Assembly (NCBI GenBank): GCA_947579605.1
Contig: OX388325.1
Location: forward strand, 7,001,572-7,065,571
Length of the DNA stretch: 64,000 bases
Direction: 5' to 3'
From: Athripsodes cinereus
Lineage: Eukaryota; Arthropoda; Insecta; Trichoptera; Leptoceridae
How positions within the stretch are numbered: the first letter of the stretch is position 1; each line of letters begins with the position of its first letter. Below are positions 13,201 to 25,200 of this stretch, in pieces. Both the position numbers and the translations under genes were made by a program. Below the pieces are notes generated by a model. The model was not told where the DNA came from. It saw only the letters and a list, made by a program, of their open reading frames with translations, and searched no databases.

Positions 13201-16200
13201 TCGAATTATTTAGGATCTATTGTACCATTATAAATAATTTAACAAATTCTAAGTACTCATATATTGTACCTATTACTATATAAATAAATAAACTCAGCAT
13301 GTAATATATTCTATATAAAATATATTGACGGTTCAGTTCCATAACTCAACACGTAAAAATGTCTTATAATCGAGAAATCATTTTTGTAATTTTGCTATAT
13401 AATTATGCTTTAAAATCACAACAGAAAGTGAAATAACTATTATAATAATAATCGTACTGTTACAACCGTCGCAGAAAAAATACGTAAATATACAGAACTA
13501 GCAGGAGAAATAAAAAATATAATTTTGCTACATTTATTTATATGCTTTAAAAACACAATAGAAAGTGAAATACCTATACTATATAATAATAATCGTAAAA
13601 CAATTCGAAATATTTATTTGTGGAAATGAAAATAGGTATATTTTTTTTTTCATTACTAAATACTACTATACTATCACGGAATATCCCACAAGCGGGGTAA
13701 CCAGCAGACCAGCTGCATGTAACAAACACGCAAGCTATCTTCTTCGTGTCAATAAAAAAGTAAGACACTCCGAATTAGTGGCAAACCTCATAGCTGATTT
13801 GATATATAAAGTGAACTGTGTATTTTTTATAATTTGTGGAATTACCAGAGTGACGTTTGATTATTTATTCATTTTTTTATTTATTCAAGTCGACAGAACA
13901 CTACAGACAATACATATAAATTTAGTACAATTATATAATTACAATCCGTCGGCCCGAGCGTCCCTCTTTCACAATACGCCATTCCTATGACAATGACACC
14001 AGAGTGCAGGGAATGTCGTGGAAAGAGGTGACGCAATTGGCGCAGAGATGCTTCGAATGGAGGAGGCTGGTTTCTGCCCTGTGCTCCCGAGAGGAGCGTT
14101 GAGGGCGATGTATGTATGTATACAACTACGAATAACAAGTATCAATGCAATGTCCAATTTATAAGTGTCCATATATTAAACGAATTATTTTCTATCATAA
14201 TCCATTCGGTTGTTGTAAGATATAGACATCTGTGGGAAGTTGTATTAAACTAAATTATGATTTAATGTTAGTCACATTGGTGGTATTAATTACTCATTAC
14301 TTTATGTTATATAGGACAGATGTCTCTTATATATATGTATATTGCAAGATCTTTCTGGAAGTTGTGTTGTTGTATAGTTTGGGTGCTTGTGATAAGAGAG
14401 AGGAGGTTAAAAGATTATATATAGACGAGGTGTTGCTTTTAGGGAAGATTCAAGTTCCCTCTCTCGGTTCGAGAATACCTATTGTATAGTATATCTTTTA
14501 AGTTGTGCTAAAACTTACTTGTAAATAGTTATTTCACCTTCATCAATATAGTATTTGAACGGTGTTCGAGTTTCAATACTAAACCCACATCCCCTTAGTA
14601 GCAGAACCAAAACTTTCGAGGGATCTGAAGATTGGAGCAGTGTGTGGCCCCACATCCACACACCATCTAACAACAGATATTACAGTTGTCATACACAATT
14701 AAAAATATATAAGTAATAAAAGGAAATGGGAACTTTCACAGTTTAGCGGCCCCACCCATTGTCGAGTACTTCCCTCCATAGAAAAAGTAGGTAATATCCA
14801 CGAAATTGTTACCATATTATGTAGAATTATTTTTTGGTCACCAAATTTATGGAAAAAACATTTTTATAGGAAAAAAAATTTGCAACCATGAAACTTGAGC
14901 TCTTGTGTATCACCAATTAAATTGAAATTTTCTACTTGTTGAGTTATGGAATCGGACAGTTGATATTTTATATAATATAATATATGTCTTATATGGGACA
15001 GTGTACAATGCTATGTGGTATTGTTTTGATTGAATCAATTGCTACATTAATTATATAAACACAGTCCATCTGTCTATCAATAAAAAAAGTAGACCGTTCG
15101 TATATGTATATATGTTTGTATATACTTTATTGACACGGTAATTAGACAAGACAGAAGAAAAATAATACACTCTATAATTAGTTTCATCATTTAAAAAGGT
15201 TTTGGGATAAAAATATCGCACATATCTAACTAATTGACAGATATATCACAATGTAAGTGACACCTTGTCATCAGATTTGTATGGAAAATAAATATATAAC
15301 ATAACATGCATAGACAATTCACACAAATTGAGCTAGTCCTAAACTCAGATGTGAATCTTGTATTATAAGTACTAGCGTGACGATACACATGAATGTACAA
15401 TGCACTAAACACAATATACATGTTACATCCAGACCCAAGTCATTCTTCATTTTGCCCTGGCCAGGAATTGAACCCGGGACCTCGTGACTCAAAGGCAAGA
15501 GCTTTACTAATACTGTTAAAAAAAAAACAAATGTCACACGTACATAAATGATCATCGTTCTGTGCACAGATGTAACATGTCACATAAGATATTTGAGAAT
15601 GCATTTAAATCTACTTTCTTAATTCTTAAAAAGCACAATATGTCCATCAAGGATTTCTTCTAAATTATTTAAAGTTCATTTGTTGAGAATCTCAAACTTT
15701 TAAAACTTGCTTTCTTGAAACTGTCAAATGTGGACATGTGTCTTTTGCGCTTTAAACTATCGAAATAATAATATTCAGTGAAGAAAAAATAAATAAAAAA
15801 CTACAAACCTATGATGCTGTTGGAATAAAACTGCAAAATCATGTGATCCTGGTTTGGGAAGGCTCTGGGAACCCATCATAAGTCTTTCTCTGACAGATTG
15901 AGACAGCTGTGAGGCTGCACTACCACTCAGTGAGAAACTTTTTACACCTCCACCACCTAAAAAGATTTGTATCATGATTAAAAAAATGGAACAATCTGCC
16001 TTGAAATATTAGAAACTCCCCTACGCTACACAATCTCAAATGAATGTAAAATCTATAATATGATTGATTTATCCTTCCTAAATAGTTCCTTCCTGTGCCT
16101 TAGATAATCCTTCATTTGTAGTATTAATTATAGGAAACTTAATATGATATATATAATGTTCCACTTAGAACTAAGACTGTAATTATAGTTTAGTTTGGTA

Positions 16201-19200
16201 TTAATTGTTCACATTTAGTATTAATTACACATTGTCATTAATATAATATCACAATTACTTTGGTTAGCTGGAAGATATTGGCTCCATGCAAAAAGCTCGC
16301 CATTCGCACATGATTTTTCTTTATCAATAAATAAAGTGTTATCTATACTAATATTACAAAGAGGAAAGATTTGTTGTTTGCATTGAATAGACTCCGAAAC
16401 TACTGAACCAATTTGAAAAATTCTTTCACTGTTGGGAAGCTACACTATCCCCGGGTGACATAGACTATATTATATTTTCAAAAAATAGGGATTCTTACTA
16501 AAACTATTTTTTTTAAATACCTATCAACCCGTGCAAAGCCGGTGCGGACCGCTAGTTATTATTATAATTATAAAAATAATAAGTATGTAACTGTATTCAG
16601 TGTAGGTGCATTAAAAAATCATTTTTTGCGGACCGCTAGTTATTATTATAATTATAAAAATAATAAGTATGTAACTGTATTCAGTGGAGGTACATTAAAA
16701 AATCATTTTTTTCTTATAATATGTAAAAAGACATATTCTTTCTCTTCTATTCAGAGCGTCTCTGATCCACTCCCTCCTAAGACATTCCTACCGCTCTGAT
16801 ATGCGTTTTCATAGAATCAATGTGCTGTGAAATAGGGACATCCAGACCGTCAGAACCATTGTGGAGGGAAGAACAGCGCTCTTTTTGACCAACTATAATT
16901 GGACATTCTCAGTAAAACATGACCCAACCAGCACCTTCGTCTCCTTGTTATTTTATTTGCAAAATCCTTCAAAAATTTTTTTTCTTTACAAGCACATACG
17001 GTCAAACGTTATCGTATCTCAATACTTTGACGCACCATGTATCAGGATATCAAAATTTCAAATAGTCGGTCCACTTATAGAATTAGACAAGAAATATAAT
17101 ATTATAAACTCACGATGTATCTGCAGATCCTGCGTACACGTCTGCGTACCACCAGACACTTTGACTTTAGTTCTGGGAACTGCAGACACTTGGGCCGTCC
17201 TGCCTCCTACAAAAAAATAATAATGTTATTTTTAAAACTGCAAATAAAAATTTATTTCGTTTGACAGCAGTTTTAGAAATAAATTCATCATCTGTCAGTG
17301 ATTCCTCAGTTCAGAGTTCACTTTGAGTGATTTTTATGCATAATTACAAATTATTTTGTAATAATTTAATTAATATCTATTTGTTTTGTACTATATCTCA
17401 CCTGTTGATATTCTAAACATCCTAATAGTATATTATCTTTTTTTTGTTCGGAATTATTGTTTTATTTATTTGACATATTGTCGTTGCATATTCAAAAAGG
17501 TACAATATGTGAATTCATAAATGTTTTGACATTTCCAGAATAAACTGCTCATAATGACAGTATCATAACCATTTTATAAAGTGATTCTTAGTATCAAATA
17601 TTAAAATTCAATACTTAAAGAATAATATCACATGCCAATAAAAAGTCCAAACTATAATTTTAATGCCTTAACCACTTAGCTGCTGGATTTTATGCATAAG
17701 TGACATCCACCCTGTGCTTAATTAATTTCCACAAAACTAAAAGTTGATGTAAATTCACTAATTATTGAAAATATTGTTTTTTTTTCTTACCACAGCTTAT
17801 AAAAATCATAAATAGTAATTTGTAGCATCAAAAAATACTCTGACAACAACTAAGTTTATAAATAATGAACAAACAAGAAATTTCATAATATACCTTTGTT
17901 TTCATACTAAAGTAGCAATATGGCGGCCGATTCGCGCGGGAAGTAGTCGACAAACATGTCAATACTGACTTATAAATTGTAGGTATGTATGTTGTGTAAG
18001 TGATATTAATTTATCAAAGAAAAAGTTAAACTTTTATGTGTTCTTTTTATTTTCTATGGTATTTATCATAGAAACGATTATTTTAACCATAAAGTATGAT
18101 TACATGCATACATGTAATCCGCAGTTAAGTGGTTAATGAACACTTTTAAAAGAGTATACCCAAATAAAAATGTGTGCACATGACTCTTTTTGAATATGTT
18201 AATTAATGTAATTTATTTATCCTAGACCTATTTTTCCTATTGACTTCTTTTGTTTTGCTTTGCTTTTTTGTTGGTTGTTGCTTGTTGATTAATTACGTAC
18301 TCCAAATTTATACAAAAATGTATTTTTGACTATTACGTCTGTTTGTGTTTTGTTGTTTGTTATACTGCTTGATTAAAATGTAAAAGGCTCACGCCCTGTG
18401 TTGATGTAAATATATAAATAAATAATAATTTCGTGTTTTATCTTTTATATCACTTTTGTTATAAATGACAACCTTGTGGGCTTAGTGTAATATACAGGTC
18501 AAATCCCAGTATAACGAACTTCACGGGACCAAAGAATATGTTTCGCTATACTGAAAATTCGTTATAACGAATACTAGATTTTTACTTTGTTTTAGGTACC
18601 ATTATACCTACCTACTGCTATCATGTTACCAAATACAAACAGCATGGGTCATCTTTTGACGATTGATTATTATTATTTACTTGAAATCTAAAAAAAAATA
18701 CATGTCAACATAACAGCCTTTGTATTAATCAATGTACTTATTGTAAGACAGGAAATGAAACATTGATTGTTAAACTGTGATACTATTTATATTACTGAAG
18801 TTTTAAAAAAGGTCAATACACATTACAAAATTAAAAAAGTTAAAATTCAAAGGAAATAAAATTGAGGGAAAGGATAAAAAAGTGTAGGAACTCAAATAAT
18901 TTTATTTTTTAACAAAAAAATCGGGATTTTTTTTTTTGGTGGCTTGTAAAATAGAACTTTCTAAGTTAATAATGTTCTTGAAAACATTTTCCGGAACATT
19001 GGAACAGTTGTAAAGATACCCCCGAATATTTTTCATTCCGAGTGAATAATTATTTTTAATTATTCTTGGATTGAAGAATATTCTTCAATTCAATTAATTT
19101 CTTCTTAAGCGTGAATTGGCGACGTATTTTGTACATTATCAGTAAATATGATAAAATTGCTTAAAAAAAGGATGTAGAAAAAAGTTTAAGGGACTGGAAA

Positions 19201-22200
19201 ACACTAAAGAGGAGTAATGTAGGTACAGTACAAAAAAATCAAATAAACACGATAAACTTAAAAGTTTTAGAAACAGTGAATCACCAAGGATAAGTGTATA
19301 AAAAAATCTAAGAAATAAACACAATTAAAATGTAAAAACAATGTTTTAGAAAAATAAGTTTTAGAGACAACAAAACACCAAAGATGAGTTAGGTACTTGT
19401 AAACCATATGTTACGTAATCTGAGTTCCTAGAAATTTTGTCTAAAATGGAACCATCATTCTAAAATAAAGTTCGTTATTCTGAGATTGGCTTCGCTATAA
19501 TGAATTTTGGTTTAGTACATTTTGTATGAAAGATTTTCGGGGACAAATTACAGCTACGTTATACTGGAAATTTCGTTACTTCGGTATTCGTTATTCTGAG
19601 ATTTGACCTGTATATAGCAAAGTGTAAAATTATGTATGCAAGTTGAGTAGAATAATTCATTGTCTAAATTTTTCTGATTTTGTAAAGTATTTCTGTTCAT
19701 ATGTATCTATATTAAAATATTTTAAAATCCGAATAAGTAATGATACTAAATAATTCCTTTTTCAATAATAAAAGATTTTTATTTGGATATCTCTATATTC
19801 AATAATGAAGCTTGTCAACATACATTAAAAAGAAAAAACTAATAGTATAGAAGCTTTCAAAAGCTAACCTTGCATCTGTTGTACACCTTGTTGATGTGGC
19901 CTTTTGACATAACCGAAGCTCTGTGGCACTCCTTTGACTCTGCTACTTCCTCCGTTGCTTCCATTAGGAGTCGGAGGCATCTGAGAGCATTGGGAAGAGA
20001 CGGTGCCAGGAGACTGTAACTAAAATTAAAAAAAAATGGTTAATTTTTAATTATTATCTTGGGTTTTCACATCCGTTTTTTATTCCATAAAACTCAATAA
20101 GAAATTATTATATGTTATGTATATTTACCTGTCCTCCAGGTCCCATCTTTGAAGAAGGATGATGTCCTGAATTCATTGGAGCATAGTGCATCTGAGGAAA
20201 AGAAGAAACATTTGAAAAAATAATCGGAACACAAATTTGAATCATTACAGGAAATTGTTTCTGGTAAATGCTCAATACTGTAAAACTTGACAACTGTAAA
20301 ATGTAATTGTAAAATTTCAAGTTCGTCGGTAGTCTGGAGGTAGAGTCTCGGCCTCATGAACAATGGGTCCGTGGTTCGATCCCAGGTGCCGGCAAAACTC
20401 CCCTTTCACAACACAAGCTTTAAGTAGCTTACTGTGAAAGGTGTATAAGGTTGTATTTGGGTTTATAACAAAACCCAGATATCTTTTATAAAAAAAAAAT
20501 TCGTCTAAGACTGCTGCGAGTTTTCTTTTTACTTCGCTAGCAATGCAAACAAGCGTAAAAATATTTTTTTATGAAATATTTACAATAGGATGAGTTAATG
20601 TAAATTTTATACCGTGGAGCACCCGGTAAAGAATTGGTCTCCCACTCTTCTCCGTAAGTTTTCGAATGTTCTGCAAAAGGCAGGGAATCGAAAAATTTAG
20701 ACATTTTACATCTTAAATTCAGCAATGAGTTTTGCCACCCATGCTGAATGTCATGGTTTTATATTGGCACGAAGTTTGCATGTTTATTGTATGTAGCTCG
20801 TCTGCTGGCTACCCCATTTATGGGATATGCCATGGTGGTATAGTAGTAGTAGTTATGTAAATCAGAATTGTTTCAAATCAAAACATCGTCAGAATTTCAT
20901 CTGGATCACTACAATTCTATTTAAGTAAATATTGTCACATGTATCATTGATTCACTGGTTATTCCACTTGTGTGGGACGCTGTGATAGTATAGATAGATA
21001 TTATACTTACTTGATGCGGAGGTGGAACTGTAACTTGAAGTTGTTGCGATGCACTCAACTTTTCTTGAGGCTTCCCATTGCTTCCGTTATTACTAGTATT
21101 TACTGCTACCATGCCGTGCTGGTTACCCCGTTGCTGTCCTCCACTACTATTGGAAGAGGCTCCACTGCCTTGATGACGTCTCCGACTTGACAATGGACTG
21201 GGAGGTCCACCCTGGAAATTACAATGCTTACGTAAATTTTTGAGCCTATTAAATAGATGTTGATATGGAAGTACGCTCAATTCTGGGACAGGTATTTGAC
21301 CAAATAAATTTATTGATGACATTGTTAGAATATTATACTGTACAAAATTGTGTTGTGTTTTATTATATTTTATTATGTTATACGATTGTCTTAAAAAAAG
21401 TACTAAACAAGTATTTTATTTACTTTATAATTATATATTATTTAGAAAAGAAAAAAAAACTATGTATTATGTATTGAATCTTCAATTCTTTTTTTAATCA
21501 TATTTGTTTGATTGTTGGTAATTCTTTATGTTTCTGATATTAATTCATGATTTTATGATCCTTGACTTGTGTATATGTGAATTTGTATTGCCTATATTTA
21601 TGTACTCTGTCTAATGTTTCAACATAGATCTTCGGTAGCCTGGAGGTAGAGTCTCGGCCTCGTGAACATGGGGTCGGTGGCTCGATACCAGGTGCCGGCA
21701 AACTCCCCTTTCACGACACAAGCTTTTAGTAGCTTACTGTGAAAGGTGTATAAGGTTGTATTTGGGTTTATAACAAACAAAACCCAGATATATCTTTTTA
21801 AAAAAAAAAAAAAAACATGGAAAGGGTCACGCCGTATGCAATTGTAAATAAATAAATTTCACATGAACTTCACCAAGAACTGTCGGTCCAAAATATTGAC
21901 TTCATAAAACAAAATAAATATTTTTTATGTACCTGAACTGGACTTCCAACTCCTGGAGAATCAGTGTATTTCTTCCATTGGCTGTCTCCATTTTTCACTC
22001 CGTGTCCATTAGCATTCAAAATCTGTAATTCACATATTTAATTCATTAATTATTAAAATCACTGAATAACAAAACTTTCAAATATCTACATATTTTAAAT
22101 TGAATCGTGTAGCCCCCAGATGAGAATCTATCTCCCACTCGTTTTTGTAAATATTGCAGTGTCCCCTAATATTGTAAAAAGCAAGTATTTGTATGTAATA

Positions 22201-25200
22201 TTATGATTGACAATTTATTATACAATAGATTAAACCCAATAATCGGAATCGCTCCTCCTACTTTAAGAAAGGTGGAAGCAGACACAAGCAGATCCACGAC
22301 CCTAGACATCCCCTTTACGATCACCGGATGGTACCTCCAAGACTAGGATCGTGAAAATGTTTCCTTAAGGTCACAAATGACCTTACCACCTCGTCAGAAA
22401 TGCTTAGAGAGGAATTGTGGAAGCAGGAACTTGGCGACAATCCATGGATGATGTCATCCGAAAGCACAAACACTGTGCATATTCTGAGCTACCCCACGTG
22501 GAAGACACTGAACAGACTAAGGGTTGGGGTGACTAGGTGCAGAAGTAACCAGCAGAGGTGGGGGTTTTTGGATAAGGAGGACACTAGCTGCGACTGCAGG
22601 GAGGTGCAGAGTGATTCTTATTTATTGCAATGCCCGCTGATGCGGAATGCATGTAATGAGAGTGACCTGATGATGGCGAGTGACAAGGCGATGTACGTCG
22701 CTGCATACTGGAGTGGCAAGGTCTTAAGTCCGGACCCAAAAAGTAAAAGTAAGTAAGAATTTATTAATTGATAATTAATATAATTGACATTTTTCTATTT
22801 TATTTATTGACGTCTTTTTTCTTCCATCTACTTGACATCTCTTAACTATATTACAATTTTATATTCTTGACATATTATTGTACTAAAAAATTTATTGACA
22901 TTCTATAACCGACACTCCAATATTTTCATTTGTCTTCCGTAATACAATAGTTTGGTTTGACTAAATTCATAAATTTCATAATTTGATTCCTATCTATATA
23001 AAAATTGAATAAAAGGAGGTGACGACAAGGTTCTGTTTATCTTAATTATTCATAAAAAAGTATATTACTATTTGCACAGAATATGTCTAAAGTTGTTACA
23101 TTAGAATTGAACATTTTTACAAAACAATAGTGGACTAATAACAACCAGGTATTGGGATCCTAAAAAAACACTTCGAGAACTTTCATTGCGATTTTTGTAT
23201 TACACTTACAGCCCTGCCTAGGTAAATGCAATGCAGAATACGTGCGATAAGTGCAAATGAAAAGATGGTGCCTTAATTTTATTGGATTGAAATAGAAATA
23301 TCTATTGCAGATTCGATAGTTTTGGACATGTGGACCAAATAGATGGTAAAAAGGGTGTATTTATCTGAAAGAGGGGGTTTGAGAAAGTGTGGAGGTCTGA
23401 GAACTATGTGGCCTAGTGCTTGGATCAAATTCTCTAGGACAGCCGAGTGTTGAGCAAGAGAAAAGGTGTGCCTTTATGAGAAATCGTATGAATGTGGAAG
23501 CGAAAGAAGTAGGTATGTACGCATAGATCTTAACGGCCTTTCGTCCTGTCTGCCTACCCCACTTGGGATATGGTATAGTATGTATAATATAAATAATAAT
23601 GCATACTAAATAAAACTTAACACATATTCAATCATAGATTGGAAGGGGTGGGGGATTAGGGAGAGGACACAAAGTTAAAAAAATAAGAAGTATGAGACAA
23701 TATGCCTAAAACTCTGTATGAAGAAGGAATATTACTTTTTCATCGACAGATGGCGGTAGTATATAAAGTAACTCCCATATGAATGCTGTGTATAATACTT
23801 TAAATACCACCGTTTCATGACATCGTTATCGTATTTTGACAGAATTTTTCGTAATTTTTGAAGGTCGTTGGCGTTTTTTAAGCCGAGGACTATTAGCTAT
23901 TTCTGTTTTCTGCTACGGGCAGCGTTCTCGAACCTACCGATTAGTATTGGTAAATCCAGTTCTTTCTCAGGAATCGGTACTTGAGACTTCGTTCTTAACA
24001 TTCGTTCTCGTTCGTGGAATTTGTCACGCGATTTTCACCTTAGTCTCTTTGAAAATAAAGTATTTTAAAGGCCTTTTTCCCAAAAGACGACACGAAGATT
24101 TAAATCCTTAAATCTCGTTTGTGATATATGTCACGCGATTTTAAACCTTAGTCTCTTTGAAAATAGAGTATTCTAATGGTATTTTTACCAAAACAACTTC
24201 ACAAAGATTTAAATCTTTGAATCATGTTTGTTACATTTGACACGCGATATAAAACCTTAATTCCTTTGAAAATAGAATACTCCAATGGCGTTTTTTCCAA
24301 AATAATAACACGTAGATTTAAATCCAAGAATCTCGTTCTCAACGTTTGACACGCAATATGAAACCTTAGTATCTTTGAAAATAGAGTATCTTAAGATTTT
24401 TTTTCCAAAAAAAAACACACACGAAGATTTAAATCTCGTTCGTGTTTATTTGCCACGCGATGTTAAACCTTAGTTTCTTTGAAAATATAGTACTTTAATG
24501 TAATTTTTCCCAAAAGAACGAAAAAGACCGAACAGATTTGGCATTGAGGATTTAGTTCTTCGAGTTAAGTTGAAGAACGAATACATAAAAACGAATACTC
24601 AGATTCTGAACAATACTAAAGGTGGTAAGTATAATCGGTAGATAAGTACCGGGTATTCAGTAAAAGTACCGGATACTTATTAAAACCGAGGAGTTTTTGA
24701 AATATTCCAAATTCATAATACCATTTTGAAAATTCGGCGACCGGAGGGGTAGAAATTTTCGTGAAAAGAAAAGTATCCGATATTGACCATCGTCCTTACA
24801 AATACCCCATATACCGATTTTGGGTACAAAATATACCGATTTTAGCGGATAGTTCTACCGATATTGGACAATTTCGTTCGAGAACACTGGCTGCGGGGTT
24901 AGCCCAGATGTTCTCAAACTTTTTACTGGTTACTCGCATAGAGATAGACCACCTTCAAAATTTTGCTGGTTCCGGTGGACCCCCCCCCCCTCTCGTTGCT
25001 GAATTTTCGAGATAGTGTACTACTTACTTTTCGGGTCCGGACTTCAGACCTTGCCACTCCAGTATGCAGCGACGTACATCGCCTTGTCATTCGCCATCAG
25101 GTCACTCACATTACATGCATTCCGCATCAGCGGACATTGCAGTAAGTGAGAGTCACTCTGCTCCTCCCCACAGTCGCAGATAGTGTAGGAAAGGAATTTA

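Noticed and set aside
16861..17220. 119-codon plus-strand frame overlapping navigator exon 9
   Set aside because: Antisense shadow of exon 9 and a LINE tail; no start context and no domain.
20321..21816. tRNA genes at the B-box-containing sequences (and the five other copies)
   Set aside because: They carry a promoter-like half but no closing acceptor stem and share a 100-base non-tRNA body, so they are SINEs.
23836..24111. 91-codon plus-strand frame
   Set aside because: Runs into the 108-bp tandem array; other units of the array do not keep the frame open, so it is not coding.
23992..24520. CRISPR-like array
   Set aside because: Regular spacing, but whole units diverge and there are no exact repeats with unique spacers; the DNA is eukaryotic.
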